Part shown: one piece after another, positions 52,561 to 62,518 of the stretch
How positions within the stretch are numbered: position 1 is the first letter of the stretch
How the letters are laid out: each line of letters starts with the position of its first letter
Notes under the pieces: generated by a model
Database searches by the model: none
Told to the model about the DNA's origin: nothing
The model's input: the letters and a program-made list of their open reading frames with translations, nothing else
Origin: Actinoplanes campanulatus
GTDB taxonomy: Bacteria > Actinomycetota > Actinomycetes > Mycobacteriales > Micromonosporaceae
NCBI RefSeq assembly: GCF_014647795.1
Contig: NZ_BMPW01000011.1
Span: 186,001 to 250,000, forward strand
DNA length: 64,000 nucleotides
Reading direction: 5' to 3'
Program-made: the position numbers and the translations under genes

Positions 52561-53502
52561 TCAGAGCCGCGGGAATACCGGGGGAGACGCATTGGGATTC
52601 TCCACCACGAGATTGGCGGAGCCGACGATCAGCGGGTCCGGTGTGCCGACGATCCCGGTGTCCTTGTCCTCGTAGGCGAAGCGGTGCAGAACGTGCCGCA
52701 TCGCCTCCAGCCGGGCCCGCTTCTTGTCGTTGCTCTTCACCACCGTCCACGGGGCGTCCGCGGTGTCGGTGTAGAAGAACATCGCCTCCTTGGCCTCGGT
52801 GTAGTCGTCCCACCTGTCCAGCGAGGCCAGGTCCATGGGGGAGAGTTTCCACTGCCGGACCGGGTCCACCTGCCGGATCGCGAACCGGGTCCGCTGCTCG
52901 CTGCTGGTCACCGAGAACCAGAACTTCACCAGGTGGATCCCGGAGCGGACCAGCATCCGCTCCAGCTCCGGGGTCTGGCGGAGGAACTCCAGATACTCCT
53001 TGCGGTCGCAGAAGCCCATCACCCGCTCGACGCCGGCCCGGTTGTACCAGGACCGGTCGAAGAGCACGATCTCACCGGCCGCCGGCAGATGCTTGATGTA
53101 CCGCTGGTAATACCACTGGGTGCTCTCCCTCTGGGTCGGCTTCTCCAGGGCCACCACCCGGGCGCCGCGCGGATTCAGATGCTCCATGAACCGCTTGATC
53201 GTGCCACCCTTGCCGGCCGCGTCCCGCCCCTCGAACAGGATCAGGAGACGCTCGCCGGTCTCCTTGCACCAGTTCTGGAGCTTCAGCAGCTCGATCTGGA
53301 GCAGCCGCTTGTCGTGGTCGTAGTCGGTGCGGGACAGGCGCTCGTCGTACGGGTAGTCCTCCCGCCAGGTGACCACCGGCTGCCCGTCGGCGTCGAGCAG
53401 GCGGGGATCGTCGTCCGCGTCGTCGATGACGCGGTAGCCGGCCAGTTCGGCGATCGGCCCGTCGTAGGGATGGGTGCTCGCCAGCTCGTACTCCGATTGC
53501 AT
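52561..53502 (-). CDS. ppk2: Polyphosphate kinase 2
   Basis: 313 residues, the single-domain PPK2 length. Walker A is FEGRDAAGKGGTIKRF, Walker B FDRSWYNRAGVERVMGF, and SPMDLASLDRWDDYTEAKEA (trimmed to 20) is the lid region. It uses polyphosphate to make GTP or ATP from the diphosphate, or the reverse. ATG 53502 sits 8 bases after a TATCAA box (53511-53516), so the mRNA may be nearly leaderless. It lies next to the CYTH-CHAD gene. Confidence 0.93.
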   Translation of the reverse strand: MQSEYELASTHPYDGPIAELAGYRVIDDADDDPRLLDADGQPVVTWREDYPYDERLSRTDYDHDKRLLQIELLKLQNWCKETGERLLILFEGRDAAGKGGTIKRFMEHLNPRGARVVALEKPTQRESTQWYYQRYIKHLPAAGEIVLFDRSWYNRAGVERVMGFCDRKEYLEFLRQTPELERMLVRSGIHLVKFWFSVTSSEQRTRFAIRQVDPVRQWKLSPMDLASLDRWDDYTEAKEAMFFYTDTADAPWTVVKSNDKKRARLEAMRHVLHRFAYEDKDTGIVGTPDPLIVGSANLVVENPNASPPVFPRL

Positions 53503-53547
53503 GACCCGACTTGATACCCCCGCCCGCCACGAGCACAACGTCCTTGA

Positions 53548-54969
53548 TCAGAACAGTCGCCGAACCCTGCGCCGGCGCGCCGCCTTCGCCAGGGCGGGCA
53601 CCTTGGCCAATTCTTCCCGGCCGACCTGCTCCTGACGCCCGTAAAGCACCCCGAAGTGGAAACTGCCCTCGCCCAGCTCGCGCAGCACCGACCGGGCGAC
53701 GTTCGAATCCTGGTACGACCCTAGGCCGTCCTGTAGCGCGGTGAGCCGCTTCACCAGGCGTTTCGCGTCCTTGCCGTGCTCCGGGACGAGCAGCTCCACG
53801 GAATACCTGGCCTGCTTGAAGCCCTTGCGGGACTCGTGGATCTCCTCCTCCACCCCGCTCGCCAGCGCCGCGTCGAGCCGATCGTCCGCTTTGGCCAGCA
53901 CCTTCCGGGCACGGTTGACCGGGTCGGGGGTGCGGAACGGGTCGCCGTCGACCAGCTCGTCGATCCGGTCCAGCAGGTCCAGGTAGCGGTCCGACTCCAG
54001 AGCCCCGGCCAGCTCGGTGCGGCCGGTCTCGATCTGGTCCTCCAGGTGGGCGCGCACCCGGTCGGCGGCCGGGGCGAACTCCGGCCCCGCCTCCTCGACC
54101 AGGGCGAGCAGCTTCTCCTCCAGCACCTGTGGGTCGCGGACCGCGCCCAGCACCCCGGCCAGCCAGCGCAACTCGTCGCGGATGCCGTTGTCCGGGATCG
54201 ACCTCTTGTACGTCTTCAGCGTGCTGCGCAGCCGCCGGGTGGCCACCCGCATCTGGTGCACGGCCCGGGGCTCGCCACGACGGGCGGCCGGGTCGTAGCC
54301 GATGATGGCGTCGCGCTGCTCACGGGCGTACGCCGAAACGGGGTTGACCTTGATCTTGGTCTTCTTGGCCGGCTGGTGTGCGGCGAGCCGGCCGGCCAGC
54401 GCCCGCGCCACCTTGGACGGCCCCTCGGCCGGGCGCGCGCCGGCGGCGAACAGCGCCTCCTCGACCGCGTCGAGCACCGCCGCGTCGCCGGAGACCAGCT
54501 CGACCTCGATCTCCTGCCAGGCCTGCTCGGCGCCGTCCGACTCGGCGCGCACCTGATCCTGGGCGATCAGCGCGAGAGTGCGGCCGCCGGAATCCCGCAA
54601 CGGCGTCTCCACCCGGTGCGTGCGCAGCCGGGCCACCGGGGCGAGCGGCCGCCGCCGGACGATCGACCGGACCACGCCGACCAGCTCGGCGGGCACCTCG
54701 TCGGACTCGCCGGGCAGCCGGTGCTCGGTCCGGCCGGCGCCGTCCCCGGGGGTCTTGAGATGCCATCCGGCGTCGTTGCCGCCGGAGCGCCGGCGGAGAG
54801 TCCGGCGATTTCTCATCAAGATCAGGTCTTCGGTGTCGAAGTAGGTGGCGTCGAGATCGTGGATCTCGGCACCGTCGACTCCGGCGATATCTCCGGCGCC
54901 GACCAGATCAGGAAGTTCGAAGGTCTCGGGGACGTCGTACTTGCGCTCGGTCTCGGTGGCGATCTCCAC
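53548..54969 (-). CDS. CYTH-CHAD domain protein (polyphosphate-associated)
   Basis: 473 residues. The CYTH domain starts with TETERKYDV (ExExK, triphosphate-binding) and spans about 1-200; the CHAD domain (210-473) has its conserved His-containing helices HQMRVATRRLRSTLKTYK and HESRKGFKQARYSVELL. CYTH proteins bind or hydrolyse triphosphates and CHAD domains bind polyphosphate granules. GTG 54969 is chosen; upstream frame is noise. Its position directly before ppk2 (46-base gap) supports a polyphosphate role. Confidence 0.88.
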   Translation of the reverse strand: MEIATETERKYDVPETFELPDLVGAGDIAGVDGAEIHDLDATYFDTEDLILMRNRRTLRRRSGGNDAGWHLKTPGDGAGRTEHRLPGESDEVPAELVGVVRSIVRRRPLAPVARLRTHRVETPLRDSGGRTLALIAQDQVRAESDGAEQAWQEIEVELVSGDAAVLDAVEEALFAAGARPAEGPSKVARALAGRLAAHQPAKKTKIKVNPVSAYAREQRDAIIGYDPAARRGEPRAVHQMRVATRRLRSTLKTYKRSIPDNGIRDELRWLAGVLGAVRDPQVLEEKLLALVEEAGPEFAPAADRVRAHLEDQIETGRTELAGALESDRYLDLLDRIDELVDGDPFRTPDPVNRARKVLAKADDRLDAALASGVEEEIHESRKGFKQARYSVELLVPEHGKDAKRLVKRLTALQDGLGSYQDSNVARSVLRELGEGSFHFGVLYGRQEQVGREELAKVPALAKAARRRRVRRLF

Positions 54970-55059
54970 CCGTCCATGGTGCCTGCCGCGGCGGCTGATG
55001 CACAGCGGTGTCTCAGGTTCGCCTGGCACCGTGGTGACCCGGCTCGTAAGGAGTGCTGT

Positions 55060-55242
55060 ATGGAGAAGCCCGAACGTCGTCCCGTCCCACTCGCCGCCTC
55101 GCTCGCCGGTCTGCGCCTCATCGGCGCCGGCGCGGTTCTCGGCCTGGCCCTCGCGGTGCCGGCGTCACCGGCTCAGGCCGACCCGCCCCGCCCGCCGGCC
55201 GCCACCCAGGACTCGTCCGCCGACGACGCCCCGGAGAGCTAG
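55060..55242 (+). CDS. Small secreted or anchored protein
   Basis: 60 residues: a basic start, a hydrophobic segment (LRLIGAGAVLGLALAVPASPAQA, shown in part as LIGAGAVLGLALAVP) with a plausible AQA cleavage site, and a Pro/Asp-rich tail of about 20 residues. ATG 55060 is 6 bases after AAGGAG, which argues that it is real. Function unknown. Its stop TAG shares bases with the stop of the convergent gene. Confidence 0.58.
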   Translation: MEKPERRPVPLAASLAGLRLIGAGAVLGLALAVPASPAQADPPRPPAATQDSSADDAPES

Positions 55243-55568
55243 AGCAGCCGGGCGTCGTCGCGCGCGTGCAGGTAGACGGCACGGGCGTAGTTCGCCGTCG
55301 CCGCGTTGAAGTACATCGTGGCCAGGCCGGTGTAGAAGCCGTTCGCGGTCAGCGCGTTCTTCGCGTTGGCCGTGGCGGACCAGCGGATCTCGGCGTCGGT
55401 GGTGCTGATGCCGCGGCGCGCGCAGCGCAGGCGGTTCATCTCCTTGCCGGTCTTCCAGGTCTCCAGGGCGTCCTCGGCCTCGCGCATCATGTCCCGCGCC
55501 TGTTGCAGGAGGAACTCGGCGAGATCCCAGCTGGCCCGTTCCTCGTCGTTGTGGTACCTCGTCGTCAT
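55239..55568 (-). CDS. Protein of unknown function
   Basis: 109 residues, soluble and helical: DLAEFLLQQARDMMREAEDA followed by an Asn/Ala-rich second half (SATANAKNALTANGFYTGLA). No family recognised. ATG 55568 is 8 bases after GGAGG, a strong site; the extension to 56072 is noise. Its TAG stop and the TAG of the gene at 55060 overlap in the tetramer CTAG. Confidence 0.65.
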   Translation of the reverse strand: MTTRYHNDEERASWDLAEFLLQQARDMMREAEDALETWKTGKEMNRLRCARRGISTTDAEIRWSATANAKNALTANGFYTGLATMYFNAATANYARAVYLHARDDARLL

Positions 55569-55716
55569 GCCCTTACCTCCCGTGTTACTCGATTTCGAGT
55601 GTGAGCGGGATGTCCGGACATGTCGATTTTTTTCGATCGCGCGCGTGAATTCCGCGTCCCCGTCTTGACCTTCAGCGGCCGGACCGGCGCGAGCCGTCCC
55701 GGCCATCTCGACGACA

Positions 55717-56343
55717 ATGCCCGGAATGCTGGAGGAGTTGCGAAGCAGAGTCGAGCGGTGCCGCGCGGTGGCGGCCGAGTCGGGTCTGGCGGTCGAGATC
55801 GGGCCGCCGCTCGCGTTGCGGGAGGCGCCCGCGGACGCGCCGCCCGCCGCCGTGGCGGCGTACCGGCTGTTCGAGTGGGTCGACGGCCCGCTCTTCCGGT
55901 TCGACTGCCCGGACGAGCTGCGCTCGCTCGAGGGATGGCAGGCGCGGCCGGACATCGAGATGCTGCTGCCCATGCCGATCGATCTCGGCTGGGAGATGTG
56001 GCCGTGGCAGTCCTTGACGAAGGGCCGCCTCGGCATCGAGGGCGGCGAGAGCATCTCCCTCGATCCGGTCAAGGGTGACGTGTACTACGTCGAAGACTGG
56101 GCGTGGTTCCAGAGGAACATCGACTGGGAGGTCGTCCAGGAGGTCCACCACCCGATCGCGCCGGATGCGGTGACGTTCTTCGCCGAGTGGGTCTTCGGGC
56201 CACGCTATCCGGAGCTGGTCTCCCTGGTGCTCGGCCCCGGCCTGCTGGAGCACCGCATCCGCAAGGGCCGGAACAAGGGCGAGCTCACCGACGCCTGGCT
56301 GCGCCTGCTCCAGCGGGCAGAGCTGCTCCAGGACCGGTATTGA
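55717..56343 (+). CDS. Protein of unknown function
   Basis: 208 residues, soluble, with many aromatics (GWEMWPWQSL, YYVEDWAWFQRNIDWEVV). No catalytic motif or membrane segment. The general look (acidic, Trp-rich, about 200 residues) recalls SUKH-like proteins but I see no diagnostic segment. ATG 55717 or ATG 55726 could start it. Followed by a bidirectional terminator. Confidence 0.65.
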   Translation: MPGMLEELRSRVERCRAVAAESGLAVEIGPPLALREAPADAPPAAVAAYRLFEWVDGPLFRFDCPDELRSLEGWQARPDIEMLLPMPIDLGWEMWPWQSLTKGRLGIEGGESISLDPVKGDVYYVEDWAWFQRNIDWEVVQEVHHPIAPDAVTFFAEWVFGPRYPELVSLVLGPGLLEHRIRKGRNKGELTDAWLRLLQRAELLQDRY

Positions 56344-56348
56344 CGAAC

Positions 56349-56379
56349 GAACGGCCGCCGGCGTGGCCGGCGGCCGTTC
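56349..56379. terminator. Bidirectional terminator
   Basis: GAACGGCCGCCGGC and GCCGGCGGCCGTTC form a perfect 14-bp stem with the 3-base loop GTG. It lies between the convergent genes at 55717 and 56392; GGTT follows on the plus strand. Confidence 0.75.
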
Positions 56380-56391
56380 GGTTCCGGCGGG

Positions 56392-57056
<665 letters not shown>

Positions 57057-57060
<4 letters not shown>

Positions 57061-57503
57061 TCCCTTCGTCCGGTCTCTGCAACGCTGAGGCGGGTGTATT
57101 CCTTACCGACGGCGGCGGCGATCCCGGTCGCCTCGTCGTCGTCGGCGTATTTCCGGCGCGGCCAGAAGAAGCCCTTCAAACCATCGCCTCTGGTACGGGG
57201 TACGACGTGCGTGTGCAGGTGCGGCACCGACTGGGAGACGACGTTGTTCATCGCCACGAAGGTGCCCTGCGCACCGAGCGCGGCGGGGACGGCCGTCGCG
57301 ATCCGGCGCACGAACCCGAAATATTCCGGCAAGTCCGAGGGCGGCAGGTCGGGAAGTGTGACGATGTGGGGGCGTGGGATCACCAGGACGTGGCCCTTGA
57401 ACACCGGGCGGACGTCGAGAAACGCCAGCCCGGCCGGGGCGGAGGCCACCAGGAACGCGGGGACGGACCCCGCCACGATGCCGCAGAACACACAGTCTGC
57501 CAT
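57057..57503 (-). CDS. HIT family nucleotide hydrolase
   Basis: 148 residues. The histidine triad reads HLHTHVVPR (catalytic middle His), [10 protein letters not shown] at the N-terminus has the zinc-binding Cys pair, and [11 protein letters not shown] is the conserved strand. It should hydrolyse nucleoside phosphoramidates or dinucleotide polyphosphates. ATG 57503. It is divergent from metB with only 24 bases between the start codons. Confidence 0.9.
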
Positions 57504-57513
57504 CAGGTGAGAC

Positions 57514-57519
57514 TAGCCT
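57514..57519 (+). promoter_or_regulatory. -10 box for metB
   Basis: TAGCCT ends 8 bases before ATG 57528. With 24 bases between the divergent starts, the -35 region lies inside the HIT gene. Confidence 0.4.
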
Positions 57520-57527
57520 TGCGCAAC

Positions 57528-58679
57528 ATGACCGTTGAGAGCTATGGGTTCGACACCCTCGCCATCCACGCCGGCCAGGAGCCGGACCCACGGACCGGCG
57601 CGGTGGTGCCGCCCATCTATCAGACGAGCACCTACGCACAGGACGCGGTCGGTGCTCCCCGCCTGGGTTACGAGTACAGCCGGTCCGGCAACCCGACCCG
57701 GGACTCGCTCCAGGAGTGCCTCGCGGCGATCGAGAACGGGCGGCGCGGGCTGGCCTTCGCGAGCGGCCTCGCGGCCGAGGACACCCTGCTGCGTACGGTG
57801 TGCCGCCCCGGGGATCACGTGGTCATCCCGAACGACGCGTACGGCGGCACGTTCCGGCTGTTCAGCAAGGTGGCCGAGCGGTGGGGCCTGGACTGGACGG
57901 CGGTGCCGCTGGACGACATCGACGCGGTGCGGGCCGCCTTCCGTCCCGGGCACACCCGGCTGATCTGGTCCGAGACGCCGACCAACCCGTTGCTGAACGT
58001 GAACGACATCGCGCTGCTGGCCGGTCTCGCCCACGAGTACGACGCGATGCTCGCGGTGGACAACACGTTCGCGTCGCCGTACCTCCAGCAGCCGCTCGCG
58101 TTCGGCGCCGACGTGGTGATCCACTCGACCACCAAGTACCTGGGCGGCCACTCGGACGTGGTCGGCGGGGCCCTGGTCACCGCGGACGCCGGGCTCGGCG
58201 AGGAGCTGGCCTTCCACCAGAACGCGATGGGAGCGGTGAACGGCCCCTTCGACGCGTGGCTCACCCTGCGCGGGATCAAGACCCTCGGCGTACGGATGGA
58301 CCGGCACTGTGACAACGCCGAGCGGATCGTCGCCTACCTGAGCGAGCACCCGGCCGTGGCCCAGGTCCTCTACCCGGGCCTGGAGACGCACCCGGGTCAC
58401 GAGGTCGCGGCCAAGCAGATGAGCAGGTTCGGCGGCATGGTCTCGTTCCGTACCGCCGGCGGCCCGGAGCAGGCGGTGGCCGTCTGCAACCGGGCGAAAC
58501 TCTTCGTGCTCGCCGAGTCGCTGGGCGGTGTGGAGTCGCTGATCGAGCACCCGGGCCAGATGACACATCTGTCGGCTGCGGGCTCAGCGCTTGAGGTTCC
58601 CGCCGATCTCGTGAGACTGTCTGTCGGCATCGAAACCGTTGACGATCTGCTCGCGGACCTGGAGCAGGCTCTCGGATAA
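57528..58679 (+). CDS. metB: Cystathionine gamma-synthase/lyase
   Basis: 383 residues. The PLP Lys is in [29 protein letters not shown] binds the cofactor phosphate, and [17 protein letters not shown] is the C-terminal substrate loop. It makes cystathionine from an O-acylhomoserine and cysteine, or cleaves cystathionine; sequence alone cannot separate these. ATG 57528 is chosen; the longer frame passes through the HIT gene. Works with cbs at 48713. Confidence 0.92.
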   Translation: MTVESYGFDTLAIHAGQEPDPRTGAVVPPIYQTSTYAQDAVGAPRLGYEYSRSGNPTRDSLQECLAAIENGRRGLAFASGLAAEDTLLRTVCRPGDHVVIPNDAYGGTFRLFSKVAERWGLDWTAVPLDDIDAVRAAFRPGHTRLIWSETPTNPLLNVNDIALLAGLAHEYDAMLAVDNTFASPYLQQPLAFGADVVIHSTTKYLGGHSDVVGGALVTADAGLGEELAFHQNAMGAVNGPFDAWLTLRGIKTLGVRMDRHCDNAERIVAYLSEHPAVAQVLYPGLETHPGHEVAAKQMSRFGGMVSFRTAGGPEQAVAVCNRAKLFVLAESLGGVESLIEHPGQMTHLSAAGSALEVPADLVRLSVGIETVDDLLADLEQALG

Positions 58680-58705
58680 CTGACCGACGCTGGAGATTCT
58701 GCGCG

Positions 58706-60064
58706 ATGGACTCGACGACCTGGGTGGGAGCAACCGCTAAACAGATCGCTCGCGCGGTGCGCCGCGGCGACGCGAGCGCCACCCAGGTCGTGGCCGACCA
58801 TCTGGAGCAGATCGGCATCTCCGATCCGGCGCTCGGCGCGTTCCGGGTGGTCCGCGGCGGTGAGGCGATCACCGAGGCGGAGAAGGTCGACGACCAGGAG
58901 GACCTGGCCAACCTGCCGCTCGCCGGGGTGCCGGTCGCGGTCAAGGAGAACACCCCGGTCGCCGGGCTGCCCACCTGGCACGGCTCGGCCGCCGCGCGTA
59001 CCCCCGAGGTCGCCGAGGAGGACCACGAGGTGGTCCGCCGGCTGCGCGGGGCCGGCGCCGTCGTGGTCGGGGTGACCCGGATGCCGGAGATGGGCCTCTG
59101 GGCGGTCACCGACGACGAGGACGGGCCGACCCGCAACCCGTGGGACCTGGAGCGGACCCCGGGCGGCTCGTCCGGCGGGTCGGCGGCGGCGGTGGCGGCC
59201 GGGCTGGTGCCGCTCGCGCAGGGCAACGACGGTCTCGGCTCGATCCGGATCCCGGCGGCCTGCTGCGGCCTGGTCGGGCTGAAGCCGGGCCGCGGCGCGG
59301 TCCCGGTCGACTTCGGTGACAAGGACTGGTTCGGCCTGGTGGAGAACGGCATGCTGGCCACCACGGTGGCCGACGCCGCGCTTGGCTTCGCGGTCCTCGC
59401 CGGGCAGGTGCCGGGCAAGCTGGTGGAGCCGTCGAAGCTGCGGATCGGTGTCTCGCTGCGCTCGCCGGCGGCCGGCGTGAAACCGGACGAGCCGAACGTC
59501 TCGGCCGTCACGAAGGCGTCGAAGCTGCTCGTCGACGCCGGGCACGACACGGTGACCGCGGACCCCACCTACCCGACCGGGGTGGCGCTGGGGGTGCTCG
59601 CCACCTGGTTCGCCGGGGCGTACAAGAACTCCGAGGGCCTCCCGCTGGAGCGGCTCCAGCCGCGCACCCGGCGGCACATCCAGCTCGGCAGGGCGGTCAC
59701 GAAGGCCGGGCTGGTCCGGCAACGGCAGCGTGACGCCTGGCGGGAGCGGTCCATCCAGTTCTTCGCCGACCGTTCGATCGACCTGCTGCTCACCCCGGCG
59801 CTGGCGACCGCGCCGCCGCCCGCCGTGCAGTACTCGGCCACGGCCTGGCGTAAGAACATGTGGGCCAACGCGTCGTACGCGCCGTACGCCGCCCCGTGGA
59901 ACTACGCCGGACTGCCCGCGATCGTGGTGCCGGTCGGGTTCCGGCCGGACGGGCTGCCGCTGGCCGTGCAGCTGGTCGGCCCGCCCGACTCGGAGCTGCT
60001 GATGCTCGCGGTGGCCGGCCAGTTCGAGGTGCTCAACCCCTGGCAGCGTCACGCCCTCGTGTGA
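58706..60064 (+). CDS. Amidase signature family enzyme
   Basis: 452 residues. The Ser-cisSer-Lys triad is visible: Lys in [11 protein letters not shown], cis-Ser and nucleophile in [13 protein letters not shown] and [18 protein letters not shown]. The usual GTDGGGS reads GNDGLGS. It hydrolyses a carboxamide of unknown structure. It is not GatA, as it lacks GatB/GatC neighbours. ATG 58706, 26 bases after metB; may be in the same transcript. Confidence 0.88.
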   Translation: MDSTTWVGATAKQIARAVRRGDASATQVVADHLEQIGISDPALGAFRVVRGGEAITEAEKVDDQEDLANLPLAGVPVAVKENTPVAGLPTWHGSAAARTPEVAEEDHEVVRRLRGAGAVVVGVTRMPEMGLWAVTDDEDGPTRNPWDLERTPGGSSGGSAAAVAAGLVPLAQGNDGLGSIRIPAACCGLVGLKPGRGAVPVDFGDKDWFGLVENGMLATTVADAALGFAVLAGQVPGKLVEPSKLRIGVSLRSPAAGVKPDEPNVSAVTKASKLLVDAGHDTVTADPTYPTGVALGVLATWFAGAYKNSEGLPLERLQPRTRRHIQLGRAVTKAGLVRQRQRDAWRERSIQFFADRSIDLLLTPALATAPPPAVQYSATAWRKNMWANASYAPYAAPWNYAGLPAIVVPVGFRPDGLPLAVQLVGPPDSELLMLAVAGQFEVLNPWQRHALV

Positions 60065-60086
60065 GCTGGTGGCACGATTGGAGCCC

Positions 60087-61313
60087 ATGGACCTGCTCAC
60101 TCTCGCCGACGTAGAGGCCGCCCGAGATCTGCTCGCCACGGTGGTCAAGAAGACGCCGCTGATCCCGTCCCGGCCGCTCGGCGAGATCACCGGGGTGCCG
60201 GTCTGGCTCAAGTGCGAGAACCAGCAGCGCGCCGGGTCGTACAAGGTGCGGGGCGCCTACACCCGGATCGCCCGGCTGTCCGGCGCGGAGCGCTCGCGCG
60301 GTGTGGTCGCCGCCAGCGCCGGCAACCACGCCCAGGGGGTGGCGCTCGCGGCGGGCCTGCTCGGCACGCAGGCGACCGTCTTCATGCCGGAGGGTGCGCC
60401 GCTGCCCAAGGTCTCCGCCACCAAGGGGTACGGCGCCGCCGTCGAGTACGCCGGGACCAGTGTCGACGACGCGCTGGAGGCGGCCCACGACTTCGCGGCC
60501 ACCACCGGGGCGGTGCTGATCCACCCGTTCGACCACGCGGACGTCATCGCCGGTCAGGGCACCGTGGCGCTGGAGATCCTGGAGCAGCGGCCGGAGGTGA
60601 CCACGATCGTGACCGCGGTCGGCGGCGGTGGGCTGATCTCCGGTGTGGCGGTCGCGGCCAAGGCGTTGCGGCCGGACATCCGGATCGTCGGGGTGCAGGC
60701 GGCCGGCGCTGCGGCGTACCCCGTCTCGCTCGAAGCCGGAGCACCCCGGAAGCTGGACGCGTGCGCCACGATCGCCGACGGCATCGCCGTCCGGCGGCCC
60801 GGCGATCTGCCCTTCGCGCATGTCGCGAAGCTGGTCGACGAGATCGTCACGGTGCAGGACGAGGACCTGTCGGCGGCCCTACTGGTGCTGCTGGAACGGC
60901 ACAAGACGGTGGTCGAGCCGGCCGGGGCGGCGGCCGTCGCGGCGCTGCTGACCGGGGCGTACGTCCCCCTCGACGGCCCGGTCGTGGCGATCCTGTCCGG
61001 CGGCAACATCGACCCGATGCTGCTGATGCGGGTGATCGAGCACGGGCTGGCCTCGGCGGGCCGGTTCCTGCGGCTCGCGGTGCGCTGCACCGACCGGCCC
61101 GGACAGTTGGCCCGGCTGCTGCGCGAGATCGCCGGGCAGCGGGCGAACGTGGTCGACGTGAACCATTCGCGGCAGAGCCCGCGGCTCAGCTTCGGCGAGG
61201 TCGAGGTGGCGCTGTCGGTGGAGACGCGGGGGCCGGCGCACTCGTCGGCGCTGATCAAGGCGCTGCGCGACGCCGGTTACCGGGTGGCGCTGCTGGCCGA
61301 CACCACGCCCTGA
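60087..61313 (+). CDS. ilvA: Threonine ammonia-lyase (threonine dehydratase)
   Basis: 408 residues, biosynthetic-short or catabolic form. The PLP Lys is in RAGSYKVRGAY, the phosphate loop in AVGGGGLISGVAVA, SAGNHAQGVA binds substrate, and a C-terminal ACT domain (from about 330, VRCTDRPGQLARLLREIAG) suggests regulation by an amino acid. It converts threonine to 2-oxobutanoate for isoleucine. ATG 60087 has GGAG just before it. 22 bases follow the amidase. Confidence 0.9.
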   Translation: MDLLTLADVEAARDLLATVVKKTPLIPSRPLGEITGVPVWLKCENQQRAGSYKVRGAYTRIARLSGAERSRGVVAASAGNHAQGVALAAGLLGTQATVFMPEGAPLPKVSATKGYGAAVEYAGTSVDDALEAAHDFAATTGAVLIHPFDHADVIAGQGTVALEILEQRPEVTTIVTAVGGGGLISGVAVAAKALRPDIRIVGVQAAGAAAYPVSLEAGAPRKLDACATIADGIAVRRPGDLPFAHVAKLVDEIVTVQDEDLSAALLVLLERHKTVVEPAGAAAVAALLTGAYVPLDGPVVAILSGGNIDPMLLMRVIEHGLASAGRFLRLAVRCTDRPGQLARLLREIAGQRANVVDVNHSRQSPRLSFGEVEVALSVETRGPAHSSALIKALRDAGYRVALLADTTP

Positions 61314-61322
61314 GAACGCGAA

Positions 61323-61352
61323 ACGGCCCGCGGCGGAGGCACCGCGGGCCGT
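61323..61352. terminator. Terminator between ilvA and greA
   Basis: ACGGCCCGCGG and CCGCGGGCCGT form a perfect 11-bp stem with an 8-base loop, between convergent genes. Outer GCG/CGC bases extend it. Confidence 0.7.
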
Positions 61353-61362
61353 CGCGAAGGGA

Positions 61363-61857
61363 TCAGCCCTCGAACGGGCCGAACTCGACCACGGTGACCT
61401 TGATGTCGGCGCCGCTGGGGGCCGTGTAGGTCACCGTCTGGCCGGGGCGGGCACCGAGAATGGCCTGGCCCAGGGCCGACTCGGGGCTGTAGACCGTGTG
61501 CGCGGTGGTGGACGAGATCTCCCGGGAACCGAGCAGGAACGTCTCGGTGTCGGTCTGGTCGTCGTCGAAGTAGATCGTCACGACCGAGCCCGGGGTGACC
61601 GTGTCGCTCTTCTGAACCTCACCGATCTCCGAGTTGCGCAGGAACTCCTTCAAGTACAGGATCCGGCCCTCCTGGCGGCTCTGCTCCTCGCGAGCGGCGT
61701 GGTAGCCGCCGTTCTCCCGCAGGTCGCCTTCCTCGCGCCGGGCGTTGATCTCCGCAGCTATCGCCGGCCGGTTGGCGATCAACTCGTCGAGCTCGGCCTG
61801 CAGCCGGTCGTGAGCGTCCTGGGAGAGCCAGGTCTTCGGCGTCTCGGAACTGGACAC
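61363..61857 (-). CDS. greA: Transcription elongation factor GreA
   Basis: 164 residues. The N-terminal coiled coil carries REEGDLRENGGYHAAREEQ with the two acidic tip residues (canonical DxxE); the C-terminal FKBP-like domain ends in VTVVEF. It rescues backtracked RNA polymerase by transcript cleavage. GTG 61857 is 7 bases after GGAG. Direct repeats lie in its leader. Confidence 0.95.
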   Translation of the reverse strand: MSSSETPKTWLSQDAHDRLQAELDELIANRPAIAAEINARREEGDLRENGGYHAAREEQSRQEGRILYLKEFLRNSEIGEVQKSDTVTPGSVVTIYFDDDQTDTETFLLGSREISSTTAHTVYSPESALGQAILGARPGQTVTYTAPSGADIKVTVVEFGPFEG

Positions 61858-61886
61858 GGTCGATCTCCTTGCTGGAACTGGGCAAA

Positions 61887-61908
61887 GTCACTGCTAGGGG
61901 GTCACTGC
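61887..61908 (-). repeat. Direct repeat in greA leader
   Basis: GCAGTGAC occurs twice on the minus strand (61901-61908 and 61887-61894), 14 bases apart, 30-50 bases before the greA start. Possibly a regulator site; evidence is thin. Confidence 0.3.
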
Positions 61909-61984
61909 TCGGATCCTGAACGCAGCGAATCACCAAGCTTACCAGCGGTGCTCACTTCCGCCGGAAGTCGAAAGTTTCGCGCGT

Positions 61985-62404
61985 CTAGTCGGCCGCGCGG
62001 CAGCCCATCACGTCACCGACCGCCGCCCGGGCCGTGGTGGTCACCGGCTCCCGGAGCGTGACCGAGCCGCCGTCGGCCGGCGCCGGGATGGTCACCGGCC
62101 GGCGGCCCACCTCGAAGCCGTCGTAGTCGCGGGCCCGCAACATGCAGTACGCCTGACCGCCCTCGGGCACCCGCACCCGGAACTCGATCACCATCCGGGT
62201 GTCCGACGGGATGCTCCAGCCGACGATCTCCGGGCTGTAGTCGGTCTGCCCGTACTTGTCGTAGTAGGCGACCGTGAGCCCGCCCAGGAGCAGCGCGAAC
62301 ACCGCCACGGCGAGCGCGAACGGCCAACGGCGCCGGCGGCCCTCACGGCGGCGACCGTACCGGCCGGGCGGGAAGACCGGCGCTGTGGTGTGCGTCTCGC
62401 TCAC
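61985..62404 (-). CDS. DUF4307 membrane protein
   Basis: 139 residues. Basic N-terminus ([14 protein letters not shown]), one membrane helix ([21 protein letters not shown]), then an external domain with [18 protein letters not shown] and [14 protein letters not shown] typical of DUF4307. Function unknown; the family occurs divergently beside mca in actinobacteria, as here. GTG 62404 is set by the membrane-helix distance. Divergent gap to mca is 114 bases. Confidence 0.87.
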   Translation of the reverse strand: MSETHTTAPVFPPGRYGRRREGRRRRWPFALAVAVFALLLGGLTVAYYDKYGQTDYSPEIVGWSIPSDTRMVIEFRVRVPEGGQAYCMLRARDYDGFEVGRRPVTIPAPADGGSVTLREPVTTTARAAVGDVMGCRAAD

Positions 62405-62518
62405 CTGTCGACCTCTCGTGCGTTCGTTGTCGGTGGGATCGGCCAGAATGGCAGAGTCCATCTTCGCAGCCGATCCCGGTCTGCCCGCGGCAGGCCTGGT
62501 CGAGAGGATTTCAACACC

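Noticed and set aside
53776-55242. 488-codon plus-strand frame opposite the CYTH-CHAD gene
   Set aside because: Antisense noise except for its last 60 codons, which have their own AAGGAG and signal-like segment.
58706-60064. GatA subunit of the tRNA amidotransferase
   Set aside because: No GatB or GatC gene nearby, and the glycine-rich motif differs (GNDGLGS).
61963-61977. ACTTCCG-C-CGGAAGT palindrome after the DUF4307 stop
   Set aside because: The single-base centre cannot form a hairpin loop with full arms and there is no T-run; too little to call a terminator or operator.
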